Of a DNA stretch of 49,868 nt, positions 1-10,641 are shown piece by piece. Each line of letters opens with the position of its first letter. The stretch's first letter is position 1. The notes under the pieces are model-generated. The model was given only the letters and a program-made list of their open reading frames with translations. It did not search any database and was not told the DNA's origin. The stretch spans positions 1 through 49,868 of the forward strand of contig JAHHHO010000042.1 in NCBI GenBank assembly GCA_019359315.1, written 5' to 3'. The stretch comes from Myxacorys californica WJT36-NPBG1. GTDB lineage: Bacteria > Cyanobacteriota > Cyanobacteriia > Leptolyngbyales > Leptolyngbyaceae. Position numbers and translations under genes: made by a program.

Positions 1-236
1 CGCCAACGCTTCGAGGATTGGCGGGAAATCACGTGTTTGGAAGTTGCTGCCTAAAATCGAGCAAGGCTGAATGTTCAAGGATTATCGTACTTAATTTCGA
101 ATATTCCCGGTTAAGTTGACGATACCCTCAATGCCTGCCTTCACCACAAAAACTGGCTACGATTCGCAAGCTATGAACGATCGCCTTGCAGAAGAGTCAC
201 AACTTGATAGGAGTGCAACATAAAGCCTAGCTTTTA

Positions 237-908
237 TTACACCCTGTAGAAATCGTTAAAGCCTTCAAATTGCGGCGTTTCAGACATGGGTGCCTGGTCG
301 GAGGGAACATCTGCGGCATTAGCCTTTCTCTCAGCCTGAAGATTGCGATCGACAGGAGCAATAGGGGTGAAAATCTGAGTTGCTTCTTCCTCTTCTACAG
401 GACTGAGCCAAACGATGCGATCGCTGACCTGCAACATCAACTCATCGGTTTCCAGTTGAACAAAAAAGTTCTCCTGACTAAATGCGATCGTCCGAACCGC
501 TTCCCACCCTTGCGACGTTAGGACGAGCAGTGGAGCTTGATCCTTTTTTTTGCTGTAATAAATGCGCCAAATCTTCCAGAGTTGTCTCACTTCTGTACTG
601 TTTAGCTCATATCCAGGCGGAATCGGGCGACGCTCATATTCCACAAAGCCCTTTTCGTTCACACTGATGGGAATGTAGCGATGTTCGACTAGAATTCGAT
701 TGATTAGCTCTTGATAGGTAGAAGATTGGCGAACTAACACTGAGCGAATTTGACCGACAAGCTTCGCGGTTGCTAAAAGTCCGCCTTTCTTGGACAACAG
801 TTGCGCCGTATCAAAAGCTGGCTCCACTCGTAGATTTTGATTAGCCAGTAGCGAGAGTTCTCCTTGAACAAACTTTTGAATTAATGCGATGTCATTATCT
901 GGATTCAT
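237..908 (-). CDS. Conserved hypothetical protein, 223 aa
   Basis: I do not recognise a named domain. The protein is soluble, with no signal peptide or membrane segment. The N-terminal 50 residues look helical, the middle is basic with an aromatic WKIWRIYYSKKK stretch, and the C-terminal 40 residues are acidic, proline-rich and probably disordered. The start is the ATG at 908. The gene is separated by about 255 bp from the divergent gene at 1165, so the two may share an upstream region. It looks like a cyanobacterial protein of unknown function; no role can be assigned from sequence alone. Confidence 0.6.
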   Translation of the reverse strand: MNPDNDIALIQKFVQGELSLLANQNLRVEPAFDTAQLLSKKGGLLATAKLVGQIRSVLVRQSSTYQELINRILVEHRYIPISVNEKGFVEYERRPIPPGYELNSTEVRQLWKIWRIYYSKKKDQAPLLVLTSQGWEAVRTIAFSQENFFVQLETDELMLQVSDRIVWLSPVEEEEATQIFTPIAPVDRNLQAERKANAADVPSDQAPMSETPQFEGFNDFYRV

Positions 909-1164
909 AAATTATTCCCGTTAGTCGCTAGTCCAGCTTGAGAGGCTGGTGATATTACGGTATAAAGCCGCTGATTGATATCCTTATTATTACTTAGATG
1001 CTTTGCAGCAATTTGTTGTTTCTAGGTATTTTCATTAAAGATTTTGTGTTGTTTGCAGCCAAAGCTTAGTCCCACTTCGACACCAGGGCATGTTACCTAG
1101 CTAGTACATTTACTTAAATGACAAATTTGATGAAGAATAGAAGAAGCGAATGAGAGGTGAATGA

Positions 1165-1566
1165 ATGGGACAGTATGACCGCTTGATTCTAATGGCAGAA
1201 GATGAGCTGACGCAGTACAGCACCGATGCCCGCAAAATCGAGAAGCTACGGCGCAAAATTGGGCTTTCGGTGTCGGCGAAGGAACAACAGCAGGTGAAAG
1301 AGCAACTACTGGCTGAAATGCCGACCGATTCGTTTAATAAAATTGTAGAAACCCAACGTCAAAGCGTTGCCCTTCCGTTTTGGGGAATCGCCGGATTGGG
1401 GCTGCTGCTCGGTATTTCGTTTTCGCAACCAATCGATTTTGCAGCAACGATCGTAGGCGGCGCGATCGCAATCTACGTTCAAAGACTCGGCTGGAAGCTG
1501 CAAGCCAAACGACTCGTCATTCAGACGCTAGAAGACATCGAAGAACGAGTGCGTAAGCCAGACTGA
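1165..1566 (+). CDS. Small membrane protein with N-terminal coiled-coil-like region, 133 aa
   Basis: The first 65 residues are charged and helical (Lys/Arg/Glu/Gln-rich). Two closely spaced hydrophobic segments follow at about residues 70-87 and 91-106 (AGLGLLLGI and ATIVGGAIAIYV cores), then a basic helical C-terminus. This looks like a hairpin membrane anchor. The ATG at 1165 is preceded by a GAGAGGTGA purine stretch a few bases upstream, which supports it over the overlapping ATG at 1161. It is convergent with the large GH15-like gene, 23 bp away. Function unknown. Confidence 0.6.
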   Translation: MGQYDRLILMAEDELTQYSTDARKIEKLRRKIGLSVSAKEQQQVKEQLLAEMPTDSFNKIVETQRQSVALPFWGIAGLGLLLGISFSQPIDFAATIVGGAIAIYVQRLGWKLQAKRLVIQTLEDIEERVRKPD

Positions 1567-1589
1567 ACGACGAGACTCTCTATCGATCG

Positions 1590-4500
1590 CTAAGCGACGG
1601 CTTGTCCTAACTGAGTCAGGAATTGCAGTGCTTTTGCCACATATCTTGCACAGTCGTAAGGCGACGTTTCATAGAAGGATCGCCATGCAGAACCTTTAAA
1701 TTCATCATACCGATCGGCGTGATCGGCATGATTTTCCAGCCAAGCGAGACGAACCGCGTGACCGACCAGAACGTCCATCACGATGTACTCTTCAACTTTA
1801 AAGTCTGGGTTTTGGGCTGAGATCGCGGCAAGTTCCATCAGCGCTTCGACATTAACTTGGCGATATTCTGGCGCTTGCATTTTGTTCAACAGGTGTTCCA
1901 CTTTCAGCGCAAAATTCTTCTCTCCTGCTGTCATTTCAGTGATTAACGATTCACTATCTAATCTATTGCGTCGTTCGAGCTTGTCACCAATCACTAACCC
2001 TTTGCAATGATGAAGTAACTTCCATACACCCGGATAGAAATCTTTAGGGACACGATTGACGGCTCCTTCTAGTTGTCGTTTGCGTCGCCAATTTTGATTG
2101 GCGGGTTCAATCTCTGTTTGTTCATCTGAAACGACAACCCAATCGATGCCGCGATCGGGAAGTTTTACTTTCAGCGATTCTTGTTTAAATAACGCTTGAT
2201 TCAAATCGGCGTATCCAACCAAAATTTCATGCAGTCGGGTTTTGATCTCAAATGGACTCAATCGCATCAACCGTTCGTAAGCTTCGTCTTGCGTCACGTC
2301 TAACTCACGGGCAAGATCGCTGGTCATGAGCAAGATCAGATAGCCAACCCGCAGGGTCAGCAAGCCTTTGAATAATTGGGGTTCGGCTTTAATGAGCAAA
2401 CTGAGATAGACGAGGATTTCTTGAGTCAGGACGCGATCGCCATTATCTTCACGGCAAAAGTTGCGAATTTTTTCTAAAACTTCTGTGTGTGGCAACGGCT
2501 GCACAATTAGCGAAGCCTCGCTGTAGGCACGACCCACCGAAATTTGTTTCTGACGCACGAGAATGTCAGTGACGGCATCTGACAACCCGACATCCACTTT
2601 GTCGAGCAATCCTGCAACCCGACGAACAATGCTCCAGTAAGGCGAGCGTGCAGCGTTTCCTTTACTCGCTCTGGTATAGATTTCATTCAATAGATCGTGC
2701 ACGGTTACAGGCGCACCCAAGTCTACCGTTGAGTCCAATCCTCTAAGACGGACTAGCGTGCTGAGAATTTCCACTTGTTCATAGAGGTTCTCTGACTCGC
2801 GCAGATTTTGAATTAGCAAGGGAAAATCCGCTTCGTAGTCTAGCCGAAACTCCTGCATAAAGTTCAACGGCTGCGTCTTCTGAGGATCGTGAGCTAGATA
2901 AAATTTTGAAATTCCAACTTCAGCCACAGAAGTCGATTCAAATTGGAAATCGTGAAGATAATCGATCCGCTCTGTACTGGCAGTGAGAATAAATTGTCGA
3001 AGTTGTCCTAACTGAACCGGGATGTCTCCACAGCGCCCTCCATGCAAATCTTGAACGAGATCTAAGAGCGCCTCTCGACCCAGTTCTAACATGTCTTTTG
3101 TGAGCAGCAGCGTTACCGTTGGTCTGCCCAAATGCTGCCAATGACGATGAATGTGCGCCATCTCGCTTTTGATGTTGGAAACCAAGAAGTGATAGTCCAA
3201 CGTCAGATAAAACCGCTCAGGCTCCAGAAATGACGGCAGAAACACGATCGTTTCTCCCCGAACTTTATAGACGCGAGAGGTTGTTAAACTTCGCATTCGT
3301 CGCTGAGGACGACCCGTTAACCCAAGTTTGTCATTTCGCCCAATTTGCGTATAGGCGGCTGCGAGTTCTCTAGCGTGGCGAACTTGAATTGGTGCGACTT
3401 GTTCTAGCGTTTGCGTTTCTATATTATTTGCAGCAAGTCTTGCCTGTAATGCTTCATCTTCAGCAATCAGTACGACTTGTATTGTAGCTTTACGGCGTTG
3501 TCCTAGCCGCAGATGCCGTCCGCATGGATCAATATCGCCCACCGAAATTAGACTGTCTTGCAGCAGTTGAGCGAGAATATAAAGGCTCTGCGCCCATACA
3601 AGTGGAACGTTGTCGTTTGGGAGGCGCGTTTGAGTGTGAGGATGTTGTTTTTCGGCTGCGATCGCGCTCTCCGGCACGTAATATAATTCGGGCACCAAAT
3701 CCAGTCCATCTCGATGCACCGTGATTTTAGCGAGACGATCGAGATAATCTTGCGCCTGAGTGCGGTCGCCCCGAAAAATTCCGTCTAATGCCAAATACGT
3801 AAAAAACAAAGGCCATTCGCACTCAATATGCTCAAACTGCTTCAACTCCCACGGTTCGTAGTGCAAGCGAGTGTGATCTTCTAGTACCGCTTGGTGTCCA
3901 TCGCGGAGAAACCGTTTGCAGCCGTAGTTGCCTTGAAGTAAATCGATAATTTTAGTTCGGGTGCGATCGACGAGTTCAGTATCTTCGATCGCAAAGGCTG
4001 GAAACCCAATGACGCTGAGCAGCGCTGCGTCTACTTCTTTAGAGCTTGATTCTCGTGGCAGCAGTGAATCTAGCGTGACTCGGCAGCGGGCGATTTCATC
4101 GGGCAACACATGAATGACGGAAGCGCGATCGCCATGCACCCCATAAAGATCTAATCCATTCATGGCTTCCAGCGCTGCTTTCGCCATTCCAACGGAACTC
4201 CCGTTCAGTTCAGGGTTGCCGTGATTGATTTTGTTTCCCCGTTCCCATATTCCGTAATCGGGAGTGCGATAGGTTCTGCCAATGTAGTAGACAAGGTTCT
4301 GAATAAAATTAACTTCGTCGTTTGTATAGATGATTGATAGCCCAGAATTGATCATCTGTGCCAACATTAAGAGAAACAGTGAAGTGGCATCAAGCTGCAA
4401 ATGTCCCCACTGATCGTCTGCTACCACAGTTGACCCGGTTGCAGTGTCGTATTTGGCATGAAGCGCATCCAAGGCGACTTGATTTTCTTTAAATTTTTCG

Positions 4501-4805
4501 ACTTTATCGGCTTGCCGCATCATCGCAAATAACAAACCGCGCATCAGTTTAATAACGCTGTGTTCTAGCTCGTACGTGCGTCCTCGGTCGTCCCGTTTTC
4601 GGTACGCTAACGCCAAGCCCCAAACCGCCAAAATGCTATACACATTGTCTCTCACCCAAGCATCGGTATAATCGCCGTGAGCATTAACCGCCGTGCTGGC
4701 AGGCAGCAATCCTGAAATCGGATTTTGCCGGCTCAGGATCACAGAATGCACTTGCTGATAGTAGCGATCGAGCCGGTTCGCTACGTTTAAAGCTTGGTTG
4801 GTCAT
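1590..4805 (-). CDS. Glycoside hydrolase family 15 / phosphorylase kinase alpha-like protein, 1071 aa
   Basis: The N-terminal half has the (alpha/alpha)6-barrel-like pattern of GH15 glucoamylases and of eukaryotic phosphorylase-kinase alpha/beta subunits: GDYTDAWVRDNVYSILAVWGLAL near residue 45-65, DDQWGHLQLDATSLFLLMLAQ near 130-150 and YGIWERGNK near 185. The C-terminal half resembles the PhK-alpha extension rather than a starch-binding module. Family knowledge suggests a role in glycogen or glucan metabolism, but no catalytic activity is shown here and substrate is unknown. No signal peptide, so probably cytoplasmic. The ATG at 4805 follows a GAGGTGAAAT ribosome-binding site. Length is typical for cyanobacterial members. 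Confidence 0.85.
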   Translation of the reverse strand: MTNQALNVANRLDRYYQQVHSVILSRQNPISGLLPASTAVNAHGDYTDAWVRDNVYSILAVWGLALAYRKRDDRGRTYELEHSVIKLMRGLLFAMMRQADKVEKFKENQVALDALHAKYDTATGSTVVADDQWGHLQLDATSLFLLMLAQMINSGLSIIYTNDEVNFIQNLVYYIGRTYRTPDYGIWERGNKINHGNPELNGSSVGMAKAALEAMNGLDLYGVHGDRASVIHVLPDEIARCRVTLDSLLPRESSSKEVDAALLSVIGFPAFAIEDTELVDRTRTKIIDLLQGNYGCKRFLRDGHQAVLEDHTRLHYEPWELKQFEHIECEWPLFFTYLALDGIFRGDRTQAQDYLDRLAKITVHRDGLDLVPELYYVPESAIAAEKQHPHTQTRLPNDNVPLVWAQSLYILAQLLQDSLISVGDIDPCGRHLRLGQRRKATIQVVLIAEDEALQARLAANNIETQTLEQVAPIQVRHARELAAAYTQIGRNDKLGLTGRPQRRMRSLTTSRVYKVRGETIVFLPSFLEPERFYLTLDYHFLVSNIKSEMAHIHRHWQHLGRPTVTLLLTKDMLELGREALLDLVQDLHGGRCGDIPVQLGQLRQFILTASTERIDYLHDFQFESTSVAEVGISKFYLAHDPQKTQPLNFMQEFRLDYEADFPLLIQNLRESENLYEQVEILSTLVRLRGLDSTVDLGAPVTVHDLLNEIYTRASKGNAARSPYWSIVRRVAGLLDKVDVGLSDAVTDILVRQKQISVGRAYSEASLIVQPLPHTEVLEKIRNFCREDNGDRVLTQEILVYLSLLIKAEPQLFKGLLTLRVGYLILLMTSDLARELDVTQDEAYERLMRLSPFEIKTRLHEILVGYADLNQALFKQESLKVKLPDRGIDWVVVSDEQTEIEPANQNWRRKRQLEGAVNRVPKDFYPGVWKLLHHCKGLVIGDKLERRNRLDSESLITEMTAGEKNFALKVEHLLNKMQAPEYRQVNVEALMELAAISAQNPDFKVEEYIVMDVLVGHAVRLAWLENHADHADRYDEFKGSAWRSFYETSPYDCARYVAKALQFLTQLGQAVA

Positions 4806-5365
4806 ATTTCACCTCAAAGCGAGACGCTGAAGAACGCCTTAAACAGGTTGCCCCAAAAAATTGTCTTACGTCCAAATCTCAAAGTGCTTAGGTTTAGAAT
4901 TGGTTAGGGTGGTGCATAAATATAAGAACTCTAGTTCAATCACTTGTGTAGTGGAGTTTAATAAGAACATTTCAAGTAGAGATTTTAGATTCTACCTTGA
5001 AGATGTCTGGCTTTAGCCTAGGACCGAAAATTGTAAACTGAAACTCATTGAATTTCAGAATAGATGCAGTGAATCAGCATGAAGAAAATCTGTGATCAAG
5101 ATAACCCTAATTAAGTTCTGGTAGCACGAGTCGGTAGTGAGCTTCGATTTTGCCACTGTATGCGATCGCTGTTTGGCGCCTCACTTGATTTGATTAAATA
5201 ATTCTTGTCTCTGGCTATTATAACCAGTGTTTACAATATTGTTGCTTATAAATCAACGTTCTATTTACCCAAACGTAGCTTACCTTATTAACAAAGCAAC
5301 CTAGAATCAGTAACCCAATTGGCTCAGTCTTGTGAGATTTACCACTAAAGTCCAAAGACAACAAA
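4806..5365. other. 560-bp non-coding stretch between the GH15-like gene and the cytochrome b-like gene
   Basis: No credible open reading frame. It is AT-rich, contains one HIP1 site (GCGATCGC at about 5162) and a near-palindrome CTGGCTATTATAACCAG at about 5212-5228. It must hold the promoter of the minus-strand gene starting at 4805, but I cannot place it with confidence. Confidence 0.4.
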
Positions 5366-6004
5366 TCAATCGCGCCGTTGTTTAAACCACTGCTTAATTA
5401 GGTCATTGGAGCGAATTCTCCAATCGACGATCGACAGCAGCAGCAGTGGCACTCCGCCTACTTTTAAGCCCATCAGCACATGTAACACAAGAGCAATCAC
5501 AATCGTTGCCCAAGCCAGCAGATGCAGTGAGTAGATGGGATGAAGTAAATCACCACTCAATAGCCAGTCTGCCTGCGTTCGGTTTCCGGTCGCGGTTCCT
5601 GCGGAGTTGCGCTTTGCGCTAATCGCAACGAGTGGCGCTAGGAGAAGCACAGTGTTTACCAGTCGGTGCAGGGTGTACCACCAAATCGGCTTCCCAACTT
5701 TGGTTAACTTCTCTAGAGAATTTCGTTGAATGAGGCGTTTGTTCCCGAAGGCTAGGCCGTAAAGCGCAAACGCTAGAACGATCGCAAATAAACCCCATCC
5801 AAGATTCGCGTGAATGCTAATAATCGTGTCAATCCTGGATAAAGGAAGTTTTCCAAAGCGGTAATCAAATGTGTTGTAGATTAGAAAACCCGATGCGATT
5901 AGCGCAAAGCGCAACTCCGCAGGAACCGCGGCAAAAACCAGCACTCCATTCGCGCTATGAAGAATTCGCAAAAATACTGGCTGATAGGGCTTAATGAGAG
6001 GCAT
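5366..6004 (-). CDS. b-type cytochrome (cytochrome b561 / hydrogenase-b-subunit-like) membrane protein, 212 aa
   Basis: Four hydrophobic segments (about residues 15-43, 62-86, 112-128 and 155-190) and histidines H16, H65, H113, H155, H161 and H175 fit the four-helix di-haem cytochrome b561/Ni-Fe-hydrogenase b-subunit/formate-dehydrogenase gamma fold. It would pass electrons across a membrane; the partner is unknown because no redox gene adjoins it. The oddity is that residues 25-37 (AVPAELRFALIA) and 127-138 (AISAKRNSAGTA) are encoded by two identical 36-bp repeat copies in opposite orientation. The second forms a hydrophilic loop and the first lies in a membrane segment. Start is the ATG at 6004. 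Haem ligands are inferred, not shown. Confidence 0.7.
   Translation of the reverse strand: MPLIKPYQPVFLRILHSANGVLVFAAVPAELRFALIASGFLIYNTFDYRFGKLPLSRIDTIISIHANLGWGLFAIVLAFALYGLAFGNKRLIQRNSLEKLTKVGKPIWWYTLHRLVNTVLLLAPLVAISAKRNSAGTATGNRTQADWLLSGDLLHPIYSLHLLAWATIVIALVLHVLMGLKVGGVPLLLLSIVDWRIRSNDLIKQWFKQRRD
5591..5626 (-). repeat. 36-bp dispersed element, copy A (inside cytochrome b-like gene)
   Basis: Read on the minus strand it begins GCGATTAGCGC, has GCGCAACTCC in the middle and ends GGAACCGCG. It is the exact reverse complement of copy B (36 of 36 bases). In the host gene frame it encodes AISAKRNSAGTA (residues 127-138), a polar loop between membrane segments. Confidence 0.9.
5895..5930 (+). 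repeat. 36-bp dispersed element, copy B (inside the same gene, opposite orientation)
   Basis: Plus-strand GCGATTAGCGC at the left end and GGAACCGCG at the right end, identical to the reverse complement of copy A. Because the host gene is on the minus strand, the element is read backwards and encodes AVPAELRFALIA (residues 26-37), part of the first hydrophobic segment. Copies A and B are 268 bp apart. Confidence 0.9.
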
Positions 6005-7404
<1,400 letters not shown>

Positions 7405-7406
7405 GT

Positions 7407-7449
7407 AAATGCGCGATCGCTCTCGAAATGAAGGTGCGATCGCGCGTTT
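7407..7449 (+). terminator. Hairpin after gap1, built from two HIP1 sites
   Basis: The arms 7407-7420 and 7436-7449 pair over 14 bp (core GCGCGATCGC/GCGATCGCGC, one G-T pair), with a 15-nt loop, ending in TTT. Starts 3 bp after the gap1 stop. The T-run is short, so termination strength is uncertain; both arms contain GCGATCGC. Confidence 0.6.
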
Positions 7450-7503
7450 ACAAACACGATCAGAAAAATTTTGGATAAGTAATTGAGCATCTAAACTCAA
7501 GCT

Positions 7504-8068
7504 CTAATCCGACAACCACCCGAACACTTCTCCGACTGTGAGACGAAACTCATTGGCAAAATCAGGCACAGGAATTTGCTGTTCTGCCACATCAAAAAAT
7601 TGAGTCGGGCGATCAGCATGATAAACAAATACAATTTTTTCATATAGATCGATCATCCAACCGAGTTGAGTTCCCTGTTCAAGGCAGTGCAGAATGTTTT
7701 TAATGACTCTGGTTGGGCTTTGATCGGGAGATAAAATTTCAATTGTCCAATCAGGCGCAATTTCAAACGAGTTGGCAATTTCGCCGTTCTCATCACGCGG
7801 CAGCCTATCCCAAACGAATACTGTCACGTCTGGAACCGTTGAGCGCCCACCAAAGGTACATCGCAACTCAGGATAAGCTCGCGCAATGCGTTTCGGCTTT
7901 AACTTCAACTCCATTGCAACTGGTAAGATCCCGTTGAACTGTGCTGTGTTTTCCTTGTGGCATTGGCTTCTGGCTAATTCGACCATCAAAATATTCGCTG
8001 GCGGGTTTCGTTTCCGGCAACGCCAAAAATTCTTCTAACGTGAGAGATTTAGCGGGAGTCTGAACCAT
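7504..8068 (-). pseudogene. Uma2 (DUF820) family endonuclease-like gene with a frameshift
   Basis: Two overlapping minus-strand frames together give one Uma2 protein. The first frame, from ATG 8068, supplies MVQTPAKSLTLEEFLALPET through GKHSTVQRDLT. The second supplies AMELKLKPKRIARAYPELRCTFGGRSTVPDV to the end at 7504. Removing one base (the T at 7921, an A on the coding strand) joins them as QRDLTVAMELKLK, the family consensus order. PD-(D/E)XK-like residues (VPDVTVF, DWTIEILSPDQS) remain. It is either a recent pseudogene, a sequencing error, or (less likely) programmed frameshifting. Uma2 genes are abundant in cyanobacteria and their role is unclear. The next gene upstream is the helicase at 8092. 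Confidence 0.75.
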
Positions 8069-8091
8069 ATCTATCGCCTCTCAAAGATTCT

Positions 8092-10422
8092 CTAGAACTC
8101 TACGTTATCATCTTCATCCGAGCCGCCAATCACCGAGAGCGGAAAGCGTTCTTTTAATGCAGGAATAACGGGACACGGTTTACGCTCGTCCAAATTCTCT
8201 GGTTTGCTCCAAGCGAAAGGAGCTTGTTTTGCCGCCGACATCCACAGCAATCGTTTGGCGCGAGTCATCGCGACGTAGAGCAAGCGAAATTCCTCTGCTG
8301 TTTTGAGATAGCCTGCGCGTTCCCAAGCTTCTTCCGTGCCGGGAATGGGGTAGTTGTGAACGATCGCTCGGATCTGCGATCTCGCTACTTCTGACAGGGT
8401 AAAATCTCCCAAAAACTGCATGAGCGGCGGCACGTAGAGCGATCCCGGAATCGTGTTTTCATGCAAAAACGGCAGAAACACATAATCCCAATCTAACCCT
8501 TTGGCTTTGTGCATTGTAATAATTGTGATCTGTGCGGGACGAATATAGCGATCGTCATCTTCCGCCTCAACGGGTTCAAACCGTTCGGAACTAACAATTT
8601 CGTTTAGCACCTCTAGCATTGCTCCTAGCGAACTCTGTTGAGTTTGCTGCATGATTCGCTCAGTCAATTTATCTGCTGTTGCTAATTCTGTTTGATCATA
8701 GTCAAGCGTGTAAGCGAGAAAGGGAATCAGTTGATAGAGCGGAAGTTCTATTCTGGCTCTCAGTAAATTGATGCAATAACGACTAGACTGTTGAACAGTC
8801 GGGGATTGTGGTGGATCGAGTGGAGAGGGATACAAAAACTGTTCGGGGAACAGAATCAGCGCGTTGAGATCTTGGTTAGGGATAAGTCGCCGTCCAACTA
8901 ATACTGACAATGCTGCTTTGAGATTGTCGGACGAATGAGGACGATCGAGAAACTGCAAGAGAGACAGAATTTCGCCCGGAATGTGAGATTGGCGATCGCG
9001 CTGTCCGACTTCAAACACGCTCAATTTTTCGTCATACCACCGAGCAAGCTGTTGAGCGACAAATCGCCCTTGTTCGTTCGTTCTCACGAGCACCGCTACC
9101 GAGGTGTTGGGGTTTTGTTGAAAGAGCGCGATCGCCCTTTGCCCAATCATTTCCACGGTTTGATACACGTTATCTGGCGTGTGCAGTTCGAGTCCCAATC
9201 CTTCAGGAGCAGGATTAGCATCTTTTTGCGGATCGTTTGCGGAAACTGGATGGATCGCCTGTGGACGGAATGGTGCTTCTGCCTCGGTAGCAGAATCGGA
9301 AGGTTTGCCGTACTTACGATTAATCCAGGTGAGAACAAAATTTGCAGCGTTGATGATCGCGCGGCTGCTACGACCCGCTTGGTTCATTTCAGCGAGTCGA
9401 TTTTCAGTGGCACAAGTTTGGCAGAAATCACGGAAGAAAACCGGATCGGCAGGCGTAAAGGTCGAGTTAATCGCTTGGTTTGGATCGCCAACGCGCACTA
9501 AGTTTTGAATAGAAGAATTCGTGGGATCAGCGGATAGAATTTCTAGTAATTTCGTTTGTAATGGACTTGAATCTTGAGCTTCATCTTCAAACACCGCAAA
9601 GACTTGAGTTTGCCAACGATGCTTTGGAGTTTCGTGAAGCGAATCGCGCACATTTGAATACTCTAATACTCGCAATGCTCCTAAAATCATCTCATCATAA
9701 TCAATCAAATTTCTTGCTTTCAGTTGAGTTTGATATTGCTCATAGAGTCCTGCTGCGATCGCGAGAATTGAATACTCATCATCTACCTCGCAATTTCGCA
9801 AATCTTGCGGCGTCAATCCAGAACTCTTTGCTTCTCGAATCACTGTTGCGGCTAAATCGGGCAGCACTTCTGTTCGCAGAACTGATTGCCGTCGTAATCG
9901 CTCGGTTTCTTCTCCATCAAACTGTCTGCCTTCAAGCAACCGTTGATACAACGCTGGATTCAGGCCTAACCATTGCTCAACGCTAGTACGAATTAACCGA
10001 TGTCCTTGAGTCGGCGTAATCAAGACTGCATCTGGATTTAAGCCCGATAGTTCTGGGTAGCTTCGGGCGATCGCCCATGCCAATCCATGCAGGGTGTGAA
10101 CGACAAAGCCCCCTTGGGGCAGCGCTAATTCCTTTAGATGTTTGCGAATTTTGGCTTTGATGTTTGCGGCAGCAGATCGCGTGAAGGTGACGACGACTAA
10201 TTGGTGGCGCGGATGCAGTTGATGACGCGCGATCGCAAAGGCGGCAGCAACAGCCATTCCGGTTGATTTTCCGGCTCCAGGCACGGCAGAGACAGCTAAG
10301 CGCCCGCTTTGCCAATCGGCAATCTCGCGCTGTCCAGGACGCAATGTGTTACGAAGCGATCGCAGCAGATCGTCGCGTCTAGTTGATGGAGCATCTGAGG
10401 TGAGCCAAGTATCAGCAGACAT
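8092..10422 (-). CDS. UvrD/Rep-type superfamily 1 ATP-dependent DNA helicase, 776 aa
   Basis: All SF1A motifs are visible: Walker A PGAGKST (residues 48-54), motif Ia TFTRSAA, motif II DEAQDSS, motif III VGDPNQAI, motif IV GRSSRAIINAA, motif V TMHKAKGLDWDYV and motif VI LLYVAMTRAKR. It should unwind DNA 3' to 5' in repair or replication-fork processing. It resembles a cyanobacterial UvrD-like paralogue rather than canonical UvrD, PcrA or RecB, and I see no nuclease domain at the C-terminus. I choose the ATG at 10422; a GTG two codons upstream (10428) is also open. It is flanked on both sides by Uma2-family genes, though the plus-strand one is divergent. Confidence 0.85.
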   Translation of the reverse strand: MSADTWLTSDAPSTRRDDLLRSLRNTLRPGQREIADWQSGRLAVSAVPGAGKSTGMAVAAAFAIARHQLHPRHQLVVVTFTRSAAANIKAKIRKHLKELALPQGGFVVHTLHGLAWAIARSYPELSGLNPDAVLITPTQGHRLIRTSVEQWLGLNPALYQRLLEGRQFDGEETERLRRQSVLRTEVLPDLAATVIREAKSSGLTPQDLRNCEVDDEYSILAIAAGLYEQYQTQLKARNLIDYDEMILGALRVLEYSNVRDSLHETPKHRWQTQVFAVFEDEAQDSSPLQTKLLEILSADPTNSSIQNLVRVGDPNQAINSTFTPADPVFFRDFCQTCATENRLAEMNQAGRSSRAIINAANFVLTWINRKYGKPSDSATEAEAPFRPQAIHPVSANDPQKDANPAPEGLGLELHTPDNVYQTVEMIGQRAIALFQQNPNTSVAVLVRTNEQGRFVAQQLARWYDEKLSVFEVGQRDRQSHIPGEILSLLQFLDRPHSSDNLKAALSVLVGRRLIPNQDLNALILFPEQFLYPSPLDPPQSPTVQQSSRYCINLLRARIELPLYQLIPFLAYTLDYDQTELATADKLTERIMQQTQQSSLGAMLEVLNEIVSSERFEPVEAEDDDRYIRPAQITIITMHKAKGLDWDYVFLPFLHENTIPGSLYVPPLMQFLGDFTLSEVARSQIRAIVHNYPIPGTEEAWERAGYLKTAEEFRLLYVAMTRAKRLLWMSAAKQAPFAWSKPENLDERKPCPVIPALKERFPLSVIGGSDEDDNVEF

Positions 10423-10641
10423 AAGCACAATAGATCACTTGCACTAATCCTACTAGACTTCCTGCAAAACTGTTTTAGCAGATGTAGCGACTGAATGGAT
10501 GAAAACTAAGGTTGAGTGATTCTTGTAGGCTTAATTCATTGGAGAAAACTAGAAGCGTTATTATCTAGGAGAGCAGATTTCAGTGTTCAGCAGCGCTACT
10601 GATTTGCAAATCGCTCCCTATTTTTGTTGTGCCTTCACACT

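Noticed and set aside
1-54. Possible C-terminal end of a plus-strand gene at the left edge
   Set aside because: The frame QRFEDWREITCLEVAA then TAA is open, but 17 codons are too few to support a gene.
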